A stretch of 64,000 nucleotides of DNA from Gigaspora margarita (GCA_009809945.1 WTPW01001253.1:120449-184448); one strand, 5' to 3'; positions 12,036 to 23,259 are shown, counted from the stretch's first letter. Made by a program: numbers and translations. The notes: generated from the sequence alone by a model not told the origin.

Positions 12036-14278
12036 AATTGAAAAGTAAAAGATTATGACCATATAAATAGAAAGTATTGAGGTCCAGCCCATGATACTTG
12101 TAACAAAAAATTGTGAATAGGTTTTTTTGAAACTAAAGTACCTCTTATTTGTCATAATTTTTGGGGGTATAACTCTCATTCTCTAATGAAAATTGTGAGC
12201 AAGTTTATGGCTACTAAGCTAAATTGCATTCCAGAGAATATAGAAAAGTACAAAGCTATGGATATAGAACAGCTTTGGTTTTTAGATAGCTTTCAGTATA
12301 TGGGAATGGGACTAGATAAATTGATCAAATACCTAAGGAAAAAATTGAAAAATTTCCCCTAAGTGTTAAGTATTTTACTGAAAAAGGCTATTTAATAGAC
12401 AAGATTAAGCTTCTTTTTTGAAAGGGTGTCTTTCCATATGACTGGACAAATGCTTGGGAAAAATTTGACAGAACAAGCCTCCTGTCTAAAAAGGATTTTT
12501 ATTCACTTCTTAGTCAACAAAATATTAGTAAAGAGGATTATGAACATGCACAAAAGGTATGGCAAATATTCGAAATAAAGAACTTTGAAGAATATTATGA
12601 TCTTTATCTTGAGACTGATGTACTTTTACTTGCAGATGTTTTCATGAATTATACTATAATGTATCTCAAAGACAATGGTCTAGATCCATCTCACTACATC
12701 TATGCATGTGGAATGTTTAACAATTCTCTATACAAAAGTAGCAAGGTAGAACTTAAGCTCATGACAAATATAGATGAGTATCGAATAGTTAAAAATGGAA
12801 TCTGTAGAGAAATAACAATGGCATGTCATAGATATGCCAAAGCAAATAATCTGCAATATTCAAACTATGAGTCCAGCAAGCTGAAGTCCTAGGTCTTATA
12901 TGAAGATATAAACGCCTTATATTCAGGTGCAATGACCCAATACATGACTACAGAAATCCTAAGTAAGGTAAGTCCAGAAGAAGTACCTGATATTCAAAGT
13001 ATTGCACCAGATACAGAAAAAGGCTATATACTTGAAGTTGATTTAGAAGCCCTGATGCACTTGCATAATTACTTTGCAGATTATCCTTTAGTACCAAAAA
13101 AGCAGATAATACCAAAAAACTGGATTAGTCTATACAATGAAATGTTAGTGCATAATAAAAATGTTGGAGAAAGGAAATATGTATCTGGAAAAAAGCTAGT
13201 TCAGACCCTTTTTACTAAAAAGAATTATATAGTTTATTGCCGAGCTTTCTAAACATATATGAAGTTCGGAATGAAGGTTACAAAGATTCTTAGCACTCTT
13301 AAGTTTAGGCAATTTCCGAGAATGAAGGAATATATTGAAGAAAATATTCGTAAACGCAAAATAGCCAAGGCAAATGGGGATGAGTTTGGGGTCATGTATT
13401 ATAAACTAAAAAATAATGCAGTCTTCAGCAAGCAGACAGAGAATGTTCATAAACATATAAGAGTAGAACTACTTCAAACAAAAAATAATAGAAAAATTAG
13501 GTGATTAGTAAGTTCGCTATTATTTGTAGGCATTAAGCAATTTGAGAGAGGTATTATAGCAGTTTATATATTAAAGAGCACAGTAACATTAAATAAACCA
13601 ATCTATATAGGGCAGGCAATTCTTGACATTAGCAAGATCATGATGTTTAATTTTTGGTATGGTTATATAAAGCCTCGCTATAGAGATAAAGCACATCTAC
13701 TTTATACAAACACAGACTCACTCATCATGCAGATAGAAACTAAAAACATATATAAAGATTGAGCAGAGAGGCCAGACATTTTTGATCTTAACTATTCAGG
13801 CAATTTATTTCTAATGAAGGATGAGACAAAGGGCATATCTATAGGGGAAATGGTATGTTTAAGGCCAAAAATGTACTTAGTCCTTCCAGCAGAGCATGAT
13901 TCTAAAACTCCTGATGATCCAGATTTTGAAAATCCTAAAAAGAAGCATAGAATCCAAAAGGCAAAAGGTGTAAAAAAATATGTAGTCAAAAGGTAGCTTC
14001 TACATAATAAATTTCTAGAATATCTTAGGAATAAGAAACTAACTCGGCATAATATGTATGGTCTTCACAGTTATGATCATCAAATATATCTAGAGAGGGT
14101 AAATATGATAGGGTTAAATCCATATGATAACAAACGCTGGATCTTACTTGATAGAATTTGAACCCTTCTCTATAAATATTGGCAAATTGGATTGTATAAA
14201 CATCTGATAGCATCTGAAATATCTCCTGAGCAAGCAGAAGAAAGAGCTATAAAAACCAAACTTCATATCAAAGCATAA
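12036..14278 (+). pseudogene. Type-B protein-primed DNA polymerase relic, exonuclease to C-terminus
   Basis: Resumes with KVKDYDHINRKY and GPAHDTCN, then LICHNFWGYNSH (exonuclease II region, usually HNLxGYD; here D is N). One frame change near 12357 leads to FPYDW, YYDLYLETDVLLLADVF and DPSHYIYACGMF. The palm continues through SGAMTQYM, FGMKVTKIL and NNAVFSKQTENV to YTNTDSLIMQ, where the catalytic YxDTDS has lost its first Asp. From about 12358 to the TAA at 14276-14278 the frame is constant and broken only by stops (for example 12419, 12890, 13250, 13502). At least two TGA codons replace conserved Arg. The size and order of motifs match pPolB. Clearly inactive. Confidence 0.88.
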
Positions 14279-14366
14279 ATGCTTTATAACAAATATTTTT
14301 TCAGGTAAAAAAAATTCTAAAAAATATATTTTCATTAATTAAAGTTTTTTTTATTGCTATAGTAAA

Positions 14367-14714
14367 ATGGTTGATCATAAAGATATAGAACTTGCGCAAA
14401 TCAAAGTCATAAAAACTGCATTGCAAAAGAGCAGAAAATATGATAATCTTGTGAAAAATTATGGAGATTATTTAAAGAAATTGTGAGCTGAAAAGAATCC
14501 AAATGACTATATTAAGACAATTGCAATCAAGATGTTTCCCAATAAAGAGGCATACACTCTAAGGCTAGAAAATTATTGCAAAAGGTATGCAGATAATGAT
14601 CTGTGTGCTAGCCTAGAGAAATTATATAAGCTTTATTATCAAATAGCTAAGGAGAAGAATTGCAAAAGGTCAGATGATAAAATAGAGCAGATGCTCAAAG
14701 CAATAGAAATCTAG
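14367..14714 (+). pseudogene. Small gene downstream of the polymerase, one internal TGA
   Basis: A 115-codon frame from ATG 14367 to TAG 14712-14714, starting MVDHKDIELAQIKVIKTAL and containing KTIAIKMFPNKEAYTLRLEN and LEKLYKLYYQIAKEKN. It is lysine-rich and helical in character. A single TGA at 14484-14486 follows LKKL. It begins 89 bp after the polymerase stop on the same strand, so I infer it is a companion gene of the same element. I do not recognise the family. Confidence 0.5.
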
Positions 14715-14889
14715 TCATCTTTGGCATAAGTTCAAAGGATTTTCACTAGGCCCTTATATATGTGAGACTTAAATTGTCTACTGTTTTCCTAATGCTATTT
14801 CCCTTTTTTCTCGCAAGCTCGAAAAAAGATATATAGTTAACTATTTCAGAAACTAAAAATCTATTAACTAACAAAGATATATTTTTATA

Positions 14890-15878
14890 TAGTGCATGTA
14901 GCCTAGAACCAGAATCACGTGACCCAAATCTATATATAATTTAAAATTGGTTATAATTAATAAAAATATATATTTATGTAAAAAAATCTTTTTGTAAATT
15001 AATTCTATAGAACTAGTACTATAATATTACAGAAAGATTTTTAACTTAAACATATTAGTTTCAATTTTATTTATTTTTAAATATAAAGCAATTTGATATT
15101 TGTACCAAATTTTGGCCACTATATTTAATATAATAATTTGTCAAATTTGGCCACTATATTTAATAGTAACTTGTTAAACATATATGTACATTTACAATGA
15201 TTTGCACCTCTAGTCCTCTAGTTTCTAGCTACCTACACATAATTATTTGGATTAAAACTGATATTTGGTATTAATTGATAGTCCTGATAAATTAATTTCA
15301 GAAATTTTAGAAAAACCATGCTCGTCTTTTGTATTCAGTGACTTTCTGCTCAGAAATATTTGGGTACCATATGTGTTCATCTTTGACCCAGAAATAAGCT
15401 ACCCCGTGATTGACAATAGTTGCTACATAGTAAAGTCCAAATTTTACTATATTAAATGATTATGATTGCTTAAGTAAATTATTTGGAAGATCAAAATACG
15501 CTTACTCTAAAAATTTCATAGAATTTGGAGAACATTTTATTATCTGACTTTTAATTTTTACATTTGACAAAAAAATTTAAAATTTGTTAAAAAATATATC
15601 CGATGAACATAAAAATCAAAAGTTAAATAATAAAACTTCTCCAATTTTTATGAAAATTTTGGAAACATATTTACTTAAGCGCTTATGATCAATTTACATA
15701 GTAAAATTTAGACATTACTATGTAGCAACTAGTGAATTTTCTTATAGTTTGGATATCAGATATTTTCAGAAATGCATGCTCGTATTTTATGTTTAACGAA
15801 GTTCTATTCAGAAATATTCAGACCCTTCAAAATTGGCCACCTTAGTCACGTGATGCCGATTCTAGGGTACATGCACCA
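14890..15878. mobile_element. TA-flanked TIR element with central palindrome, copy 1
   Basis: Ends TAGTGCATGTAGCCTAGAA and, inverted at 15841-15878, TGGTGCATGTACCCTAGAA, with TA on each side (14888-14889, 15879-15880). A central palindrome spans about 15418-15732 (arms begin AGTTGCTACATAGTAAAGTC). Short direct repeats containing CATGCTCGT and CAGAAATATT flank the palindrome. It aligns along its length with 29865-31249. No transposase. The 64-codon open frame at 15265-15459 lacks an ATG start. Confidence 0.8.
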
Positions 15879-16084
15879 TATTAATATTTTTTCTTATAAA
15901 TTGGTAGTATTGAAGTGAAATAAAAATCTATGAAGTGTATACTCCCCTTTTCTTCACTAATTATTTACAATTGCTAGTAAATCAATTAGTCTAGCTCATA
16001 CTTATTAAATAAAAGTCTTAGTTAATAAAATCAAAATATAAATATACTCAATATTTAAGATATTTTTAAAGAATGAGAAAAAAA

Positions 16085-16640
16085 TAGCTATGCCCAATAC
16101 ATGTTGTCCGAATATGGTTTAAACTATATCAATAATTTAAAAACACCAAAAGCTTGGTTATGATTTGCGAAATATCATCCACCTGCATATATACGTAGAC
16201 GTTTATTAATACCAGAATATAATATTAATATAAAGGATCATTGGAAAAACTTTGTATTCTGTATTAAAAATAATTTAACCAGAAATAAATATATAGCTAA
16301 TAAATCTAAATTTAGAGAGTTTAAAATCCAAATAGTATATTTTAAAACTTTGTATATAAAAAACTAATTAGTAATTATTATCCAGTGAGCATATCGAGCA
16401 TATTATTTACAGAAAAAACAAATAAATTTAGCTAAAATAATCTAGTACGCAGTAATTAAGTGGCTTCATCGACCAGGTGGCACATTAATGAAACATGCTC
16501 AAGAATGGTATTATCAAAATGCAAAAACTTGAAAATTTGAGGAATGGATAAAAAATAATTATGCCTGATCCATGTTAACTGAATATGGTTTAAGCTATAT
16601 TAATAATCTAAAAACACCAGAAGCTTGGTTACAATCTCGC
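16085..16640 (+). pseudogene. Decayed, internally duplicated coding sequence of unknown family
   Basis: Two related stretches read NYAQYMLSEYGLNYINNLKT (about 16090-16160) and EYGLSYINNLKTPEAWLQSR (about 16575-16640). Between them lie HPPAYIRRRLLIPEYNINIK, NLTRNKYIANKSKFREFKIQ and WLHRPGGTLMKHAQEWYYQN. Several stops interrupt the frame, again including TGA at plausible Trp or Arg positions. The repetition of one module at both ends suggests an internal duplication or two tandem partial copies. Family not recognised. Confidence 0.45.
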
Positions 16641-16928
16641 ATTGTTTATTAAATCAAACCTGAGTTTATCATATTTGAAAAGATTTAAACCTTTTACAGA
16701 ATGAGCTAGAGCATTCAATAATGCGTTGTGTTCTAATACTCCAAATGAATTAGATCTAGAAAATATGACAAATAATCCATTTTTTGCTTGCTCAGATAAA
16801 TTAGGAAGGCACATGGTAAATAGTCTAAGAAGGATAAAATGTTGACAAGCTTCCTGGGCTTGATAAAGTTTTTTCAAAGCATTTTTACCAAAACATCTTT
16901 GATAATCCCATCTGGTAGTATTGTACAT
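16629..16928 (-). pseudogene. Coding-like fragment, possibly from the neighbouring hAT-like element
   Basis: An open frame of 99 codons starts at ATG 16926-16928 and includes LYQAQEACQHFILLRLFTMC, LPNLSEQAKNGLFVIFS and NALLNALAHSVKGLNL. It lies next to a TTGTCC array ending in a hAT-type terminus. It could be a fragment of that element's coding sequence, but I do not recognise a domain and no splice structure is evident. Confidence 0.3.
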
Positions 16929-16939
16929 TTTGGCTGTTC

Positions 16940-17193
16940 ACAGCCTTTTTTGGCTTGTCCATGTCCAAAATTGTCCAAACGTCCAAGATTGTCCAAAGCT
17001 TGTCCAGGCTTTAATAATTAATAAATTTATCTAAAAAATATATAACTATATATTTTTAGGTGCTAAACACATTCTAGTTAAAATTAAAATAGGTTATCTT
17101 AATAAAATTTTAAGTAATTTTACTTTATTTAATTGTCCAAAATTGTCCAAAATTGTTCAAATCATTGTCCAAAGCTGTCTCGTGACAACACTG
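16940..17193. mobile_element. Solo right end of a hAT-like element (TTGTCC family)
   Basis: Repeated TTGTCCAAA words lead up to the terminus GTGACAACACTG, which in reverse reads CAGTGTTGTCAC, a hAT-type end. The same terminus with TTGTCC words ends at 20219. No left end is visible for either, so both look truncated. Confidence 0.6.
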
Positions 17194-17228
17194 CCATCCG
17201 GTATATGTTTTCTTAGGGTCTAATTGTC

Positions 17229-17390
17229 CTAATTGTCATCACTATCTTCTTCGTCAATGTCAAATTCACTATTGTCATCATCATCCATATTGACAGGCAC
17301 GATTTCATTATCTAATAATCCCAAAGCCTTCAAGAATTTGTGTACCCCAATTTTATTACCAGTACTAGTGTCAGAATAAGTTTGTTCCAT
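17229..17390 (-). CDS. Small acidic ORF of 53 codons, hypothetical
   Basis: From ATG 17388-17390 to TAG 17229-17231: a neutral N-terminal half (GVHKFLKALGLLDNEIVPVN) followed by a strongly acidic tail (MDDDDNSEFDIDEEDSDDN). It looks like an exon or C-terminal tail rather than a complete protein and sits just outside the hAT end at 17193. No function can be assigned. Confidence 0.25.
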   Translation of the reverse strand: MEQTYSDTSTGNKIGVHKFLKALGLLDNEIVPVNMDDDDNSEFDIDEEDSDDN

Positions 17391-18489
17391 AACAATAATA
17401 TACCAAAATACCTTATCTTCAATTTAGGTTATTTAGCTTCTCTTGTCTCGCATATGAGGTTATGTGATTTAACTGCATCCTGTGTTATATAGTGGGTTAT
17501 GTATTTTTGCAAATCTATGGGGAATAATCAATGAATAATTAATCTGCCAACTTTTTTTTAGAACGTTCTGGCATATTACACCTATTGTAAATCTTTAAAT
17601 TAGCATTACGCAAGTCAATCAGATGTTTCTGATGTTAGAATAGGACAAAAATAGAAATTACACTAGCGATTTACAGATCTGATTCTACGAAATGTAATAG
17701 GCACTATAGCATCATTCATTTTACATGATAAAATTCTATTATGGGTCATTGGTAGATTTGTATAAAATATGAATTGGGGTTTAAAATGACATATAGTTAC
17801 GCAAAAAATGCATGTGATCTTCTAGATCTTGTGTAATCTTAGCAATAAATAGTATATTTCTCAGTGATAACTTCATCTTTATTATAGCATATTAATTTGA
17901 TATAAACCGTAACTGGTAATCGTCAGATTTTCTTTTAAGCACTATTGTTAAATGTACCTCAAATTCGGTAAACGAATCACCAAATCTGAAATTAGTATCT
18001 AAAATTATTTTTTTTAGTTGTGGAGGATATACTATAAAATAACCTAAGTATAATAAAAGTTGTTATAAGAAACTTATTGTCATGGGCAAAAAGTAATGCC
18101 AATCACAAATTTATACTGCGCCACATTTCATATGACGTATGATTACCTCTCTCATTACCTCTCTTTATCTCTCTTATTTTTTACCTTACCTCTCTCAAAA
18201 GGTGCTTTCATATTTGTGTTACAGGTTTGAATATTCAAATTATGATTTAGACTTTTTCAGCAAGGATTGTTGTCCGTTTTTAGCGAAAAATGCATATAAA
18301 AGGAAGTGATAGTATTACAAATTTGAAAGCATTTTGTATAGTAGGCTATTGATCTCTATTCTTGATCTCTATTCTTGATCTAGATCTTGATTCTTTATCT
18401 TGATTCCTAGCACTCCATTTTTACTCCGCTATGAACAACAGTTGTATTTATATTAAAAAAACTATTTGAGGCACAGATCGAATGCTAAT
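17391..18489. other. Intergenic, nothing identified
   Basis: Mixed-composition DNA with a pyrimidine-rich CTCTC stretch (about 18147-18195). I see no supported gene, RNA or TIR pair. Confidence 0.5.
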
Positions 18490-18506
18490 CTTTTTTACTA
18501 TTTTGT

Positions 18507-18825
18507 TTTTTTTTTTTAATATTAAGGTGACCACTTAGGTACCCTGGCACTTTATTGGTACAAACGGGTTGGCCCAGTTATAACGATCATGCCACATATT
18601 ACATTTGTATAACGAGAGTACAACCAGCCACTTACACTTTTGGTATTGTTCTACACTAGCTGCCATACCTGCAACCCAACTATGGAATTGTCTATTTAAA
18701 CCCTCTAGCTTCTACCAATGTCTTATGTTCCTTCCAATATACCCCTTGCGGGAACTAATTTACCGTAAAAGTACCCTGAGGCTTTAGCCAAACCCCTTAC
18801 GGAGGGCATTTACCCCTGTAGTAAA
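18507..18825 (-). mobile_element. SINE-like retroposon, copy 2, with 17-bp target duplication
   Basis: Minus-strand copy with an A-rich tail at its left edge (18507-18523 as T on the plus strand) and an exact 17-bp duplication CTTTTTTACTATTTTGT at 18490-18506 and 18826-18842. It shares AGAGGGTTTAAATAG, GGGTTGCAGGTATGGCAGCT and CCAAAAGTGTA with the copy at 2181-2501. Its first ~130 bp (from 18825 leftwards) differ from copy 1. No tRNA promoter boxes recognised. Confidence 0.8.
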
Positions 18826-18956
18826 CTTTTTTACTATTTTGTATTCACTTGTACTATTATATATATTATAAAAAAAGTTTTTTTCAAATAGTATGTATGT
18901 ATTGGATTTAAAGTTTTTGTAATACATTTTTTAAGAAATTTAAATCATTATAAATC

Positions 18957-19105
18957 TAGCTTATCCTCGTTATAGTGAAGATTCGATACAGTAAAGAATT
19001 TTGAATTCCAAAATTATAAACTTCACCTTGATATAGTGAAGTTTGTATAGTATTCTCTAAATATAAGCTATAGTGAGGACTTTATTATAACAAGAGTGAG
19101 CTGTA
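18957..19105. mobile_element. Short MITE with CTCGTTATAGTGAAG-type ends
   Basis: Left end TAGCTTATCCTCGTTATAGT is matched imperfectly by the inverted right end (TACAGCTCACTCTTGTTATA on the minus strand). About 150 bp. The ends resemble Tc1/pogo-type MITEs; TSD is not certain. A partial similar motif occurs near 63493. Confidence 0.4.
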
Positions 19106-19175
19106 TATGATTTTCTAATTGATTTACAGAAAATTAATCGGGTAGCAGTGAACTAATAAATAGGAGCCATACGAG

Positions 19176-19719
19176 TAGTGATGCAAAATGGCTCTGCGAA
19201 GCCGTAAGCAGATCAGCTTAACTGAGCTATTTAATGTCTTGGCGGGCTCGGCTAACAGTTCAGCTTGTGTTTATGTGAAACCAATTTAAAGCTATGAGCC
19301 AATTACATCATATGCCGTAACTATAACTAATTATTATTATAAACTTTCGTATTAATAATAAACTTCATTTCTTGTATTAATTCTCCAAACTCACCAGTTC
19401 TTTGTAGCGTGTACACCTTTCTGAAAAACGCGTAAAAGCTCTTATTTGTACTGGCTCATGGTTGGAACATGACGTTAAGTTTTGAAACTAAATAATATGT
19501 TTTATACTATTGCAGCTTTGCACATTCACAAATTATTAATTACTGGAATATCTTTCATGTATTAACACTAAATTCAAAAATTTCTATAACGATTTAGAGT
19601 CGTAGGCTCTTGAATGACTAGCTAAAAAATGATTCAACTAAAAAAATTACTTAGCCAGAATATAGCTTGGCTCTGTTAGCTAGCTGTTAGCTGGGCGGAG
19701 CTGGTAATTTGCATCACTA
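19176..19719. mobile_element. hAT-like MITE, TAGTGATGCAAA ends
   Basis: 544 bp. TIR TAGTGATGCAAA / TTTGCATCACTA with a near-matching 8-bp flank CATACGAG (19168-19175) and CATACAGG (19720-19727), six of eight identical. Both ends carry repeated GGCT and AGCT-rich words. No coding sequence. Confidence 0.65.
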
Positions 19720-19928
19720 CATACAGGTCACCTGGGTGATTCTTATACAGGTACAATCTCTGTGATTCTTAAATTTATAATATAATCGATTTATGGTTCA
19801 GGCTTTAATAATTTATTCATAATTCACTCTGTTAATTTTTTTGTACAGTATCAATTTATATCAATATTAAAAAGCCTTCGATTGAGTAAGTATAATGTTT
19901 GAAGATAATCTATCTATCTAATAAATTG

Positions 19929-20108
19929 TTGGACCTCCATAAGTGCACGCACGTTCTTGGGACCAAACTCTAACAAAGTGCGCTTAAAGATCAATAAGAG
20001 AAAGTGCATCTGTAGAGGCCACATATATATATATTTGAGCCAGAATTTGTATATGCATTTATAAAGGCTATGCTCTTGTAAGAGTGCACTTATGGAGGTT
20101 TTACTGTA
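19929..20108. mobile_element. MITE with ACCTCCATAAGTGCAC TIR
   Basis: Perfect 16-bp inverted repeat ACCTCCATAAGTGCAC at about 19932-19947, with its partner at about 20084-20100. The right end CAGTAAAACC... on the minus strand resembles pogo/Tc1-type ends. No ORF. Confidence 0.6.
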
Positions 20109-20109
20109 A

Positions 20110-20219
20110 TACGATTGGACGTATTTTTAAATTTTATTGAACTATTTGGACAAATTGGACATGGTCTAAATGTTCAATGGAAATTAGATCCATTTAAACA
20201 TTGTCCGATGACAACACTG
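20110..20219. mobile_element. Second solo hAT-like right end (TTGTCC family)
   Basis: GGACAA/TTGTCC words followed by the terminus GATGACAACACTG ending at 20219, matching 17193. Truncated on the left. Confidence 0.5.
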
Positions 20220-21148
20220 CGTAAGACTTTCGATTTAAAATATATGCTGTAGGTAGATTCGGATTTCTGGAAATTCTTAATTGGACTTTGGATTTAGAAT
20301 CATAATTTGTTTATTTGCTTTTTGCATTATGACGAATTTATGAAATTAAGCTAAAATTCGGTCATCAAATCCAAGTCTTTTGATTTCCAAAGTTAAATTT
20401 TAGGCACCAAATTACGTATTAATAAATTAATACTGAACCCTGAAAATTTTTTTGGACCTCTGATCTACACTGATAACGTGTCTAACCCGTATTCGTCACT
20501 TTTGATATATATAAAATTTATTATATTAAATTAGTGTCAAATTTTTGGATTTTGGGGTACTTTAAAATTCGTCGTAATGTCTTTGATCTGTCAGAGCTTA
20601 TATTAGATCTTTGTTTTTTTCGATATTGACTGTGTAATTTATTTAGTCTCAACTGCTATGCTGCATCCTGTGAAACGCGAACCTTGTTGACAATATAACC
20701 GATTCTGCATATAATTAATCGTGCATAATCGATCATGCATGCTCGGGGCTTAGCTTCGGCGGAATGATTTAGAAACCATACAATCTATCGTATGATACGC
20801 ATAATATGATAGCGTCGTAGATAGAGTATCGTATGATTTTAATCTCGTAGTTTCCATAATATTCTATAATGTTAGATTAGCGAATCCCATAATATTTGTA
20901 AAGTATAAAAAGAAGGATTGTTTTATCTCTTGGGAAAAAAGCTCCGGATTATAATATAATAAAATCTAGAATAAAGATTAATACAATAAATATATTCCTT
21001 CCCAAGTCACACTTTCTTATTAAATCGGATAAATCACCAAGTCATGCCTCTGGCGAACTGCCTTCTTATAATCTCTTAAATCGTATAAATATTGAAAACG
21101 TTCATTTTCCCCCGTAACATTATCTGTACTTGCTTTGCTGATATAATC
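20220..21148. other. Intergenic, upstream of the RING gene
   Basis: No gene or TIR pair recognised. The 20700-20870 stretch has repeated CGTATGAT/ATCGTA words, also seen near 25640-25750. The promoter of the RING gene must lie here, but no specific element can be named. Confidence 0.4.
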
Positions 21149-22113
21149 ATGTCCCTTGCTAATCTCCAAAACTTCGCTCTTAATATTTTAAAAGAAACGA
21201 AACATGATGCGGTACAAAATACCGAAGTTACAGAATTGCTACCATGTAAAATATGTAATAAAAAAATTTTAACAGTTAACTTTGAATCATTTACAATACT
21301 TCCATGTGGTCATGTGCATCATAGAAAATGTATTGAAAAAATTTTTTACTTACGAAAGAAAACAAATGCCCTATTCCTGATTGCGACAAAATTGTTGATC
21401 CAGTAATATCTGAACGAAGGTTTTCTGAATCATCTCAGTCTAGTGGAACTTCGGCTATTGCAGATATGTTAGGCAATAATCTTGGGTTAAATTCACCAAT
21501 GAATGTATCACCATTATTACCCTTACTTAATGAGACTACCCAGAAAAAACGTTCTAGGGAAGATAGTAACGAATCACCCACATCTACTTCCAGTAAAAAG
21601 GCAAAGAAGACTAAGAAGCCAGTTGATCGGGATCAGTCCCCTACATTGTTAACTACTGCTGATCCTGGAAATGAAGAAATTTTGCAAACCGAACCCACCT
21701 CTGAATCGAACAATGACTCAAATATCTTCCTCAACCTATATAATAAGATTGTTGTCGGCGAAGACCAACTAAAAAAGACAACGCAAGGTGTTCTTCGCCA
21801 TTACTTTGATTTTGGAGGAGCAATGAAGAAACGGTATGATCATTATAGATCATTGAATCATGAAGATTTGGCGTCTCAATCTCTAGTTGACGATGATGTG
21901 CAGAATCAGCTTCCCAAAGATATTTCAGAAGAAGCTCTTCGAAAAAGACTTGAAAGAGCTCAAAAGGTTTATGGTCTCTTCAGTAGCATCAATGTGGATG
22001 TAAATATAGGTAGGGCTATGATAGGAAGAGTTAAAACCTTTTCACTAGCAACTATAACGGCTTTGTCTAAGGATGATATTAAATACGTAATTGCTAAAGT
22101 GCTTCGGGGATAG
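21149..22113 (+). CDS. RING-finger protein with a Glomeromycotina-type helical C-terminus; one frame break in a T run
   Basis: Starts at ATG 21149 (MSLANLQNFALNILKET). Residues about 31-80 form a RING: ELLPCKICNKK, then LPCGHVHHRKC, and in the next frame KCPIPDC supplies the last Cys pair. The frame changes at the T run near 21342-21347 (a missing T restores continuity; no intron borders are present). A Ser/Lys-rich linker follows (QKKRSREDSNESPT, KKAKKTKK; likely nuclear localisation). The C-terminal domain (from IFLNLYNKIVVGEDQLKK) includes LRKRLERAQKVYGLFSSINV and ends VIAKVLRG, TAG 22111-22113. This RING-plus-tail layout is known to me from expanded Rhizophagus families. Likely an E3 ligase or a transposon-derived regulator; unresolved. 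The frame break may be an assembly error. Confidence 0.8.
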
Positions 22114-22244
22114 TTTGGTATACTACGCCATAGGCTACTGCGTCTGGACATGGTAGTGTAAAAATAGTTCTGAAAACATATTAATAAAGTTTAGCTTCAG
22201 CCATTTATTTTTTTATGTATTATAATATGTTTTGATCAATACTA

Positions 22245-22375
22245 ACTAGTGGACATGCATGTCCGATTAATACATGCATGTCCAGATTTTTTGATTAATA
22301 CATGCATGTCCAGATTTTTTGATCGACAGACACTGCATGATTAGTGGACATGCATGTCCAGATTTTTTGATCGGG
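22245..22375. repeat. Three copies of an ACATGCATGTCCAGATTTTTTGAT-type repeat
   Basis: The unit with the palindrome GGACATGCATGTCC followed by AGATTTTTTGAT occurs at about 22263, 22293 and 22347. It lies downstream of the RING gene. Possibly transposon-end debris. Confidence 0.6.
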
Positions 22376-22425
22376 ACTGATATATTTGGATATCGGCAAA
22401 AATTTATTTCAAAAATTTTTATTAA

Positions 22426-22514
22426 TATATGGGGACGCCCACAGCAAAAGCAGGGGATGGGACTATATATTATATAGTCCCATCCCCTGTTTTTGCTGTG
22501 GGCGTTCCCATATA
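22426..22514. repeat. Near-perfect 44-bp-arm hairpin
   Basis: Arms 22426-22469 and 22471-22514 around a single central base, two mismatches (both tolerable as G-U). Arms begin TATATGGGGACGCCCACAGC. It is much GC-richer than its surroundings. A hairpin of the same size and design is at 57548-57636. Could be a minimal foldback element or a hairpin RNA source. Confidence 0.85.
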
Positions 22515-23040
22515 CGAAAAAATAAATACGACCACAGTTAAGTCTGTAAAAATTGTCCATGTAAATATGCTAACGTGTTATGTAGGATAATAATTCCGCA
22601 TGTAAAATTTATCTGTATCACCTAGCAAGGCTTATCATGTCCCGGCTGAAATTAGTACCTAACCAGTCAATTAACTCATGCCACATATATTTTTGAACCT
22701 TATCTGGCCTAAATGCGCACAATGTATGCATGTACTATGGAGTATCAAGTCTTATTTTAAACAATTTTAACCCTACATGGCTCTATAACTCGTGATGCAT
22801 AATTTATAAAAATTCTTTGTCGTGCTTTTCATTATCGATAGAAGTTTCTGTGCGTAGAAATACTTCTTTTCGATGTAAAAGCACACGTTTTTGTTTCTGT
22901 CTAACCTTTCTAACCTTTCGAGTTTCAGAGAAGAGATGAAAGAAAAACGTATAAAAGGGCAGTATAGCGAAGTTAAAGATGTTTATCACTTTACAATAAT
23001 TTCGAACATCTTGTTATAATTTTTTTACAACCGCCCAGCA

Positions 23041-23259
23041 ATGGAAAATACTTTATTTGACAGCCTTTATAATTTCTTAATTGATTCTCCAGAAAACCAT
23101 ATCTCCGCAGTGTCTCTTGTTTATCTTGCAGTAAAAGAGAATCCGCAAATAGAAGAAAATCAACTAAAAAGCATAGTAAAAGATGTGACTAAATCTGCAA
23201 TGAAAAAATGTGAAAGGAATTCTTCGCGTTACAAAATATTTCAGAAAATTCCTCATTAG
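23041..23259 (+). CDS. Hypothetical 72-codon ORF, possibly a 5' exon
   Basis: From ATG 23041 (MENTLFDSLYNFLIDSPENH) to TAG 23257-23259, with VSLVYLAVKENPQIEENQLK and CERNSSRYKIFQKIPH. Composition looks coding. It lies 540 bp upstream of the exons starting at 23801 on the same strand and could be the first exon of that gene, but no splice chain was proven. No domain recognised. Confidence 0.4.
   Translation: MENTLFDSLYNFLIDSPENHISAVSLVYLAVKENPQIEENQLKSIVKDVTKSAMKKCERNSSRYKIFQKIPH

Noticed and set aside
12419..14486. Alternative genetic code (TGA as Trp) for the polymerase cassette, as in fungal mitochondrial plasmids
   Set aside because: TAG and TAA also interrupt the frame, catalytic residues are lost, and some TGA codons replace Arg, so decay explains it better.
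15265..15459. 64-codon open frame inside the TIR element (also 30693-30887)
   Set aside because: It begins at TTG, not ATG, and lies in a nonautonomous element; kept only as a curiosity in findings.
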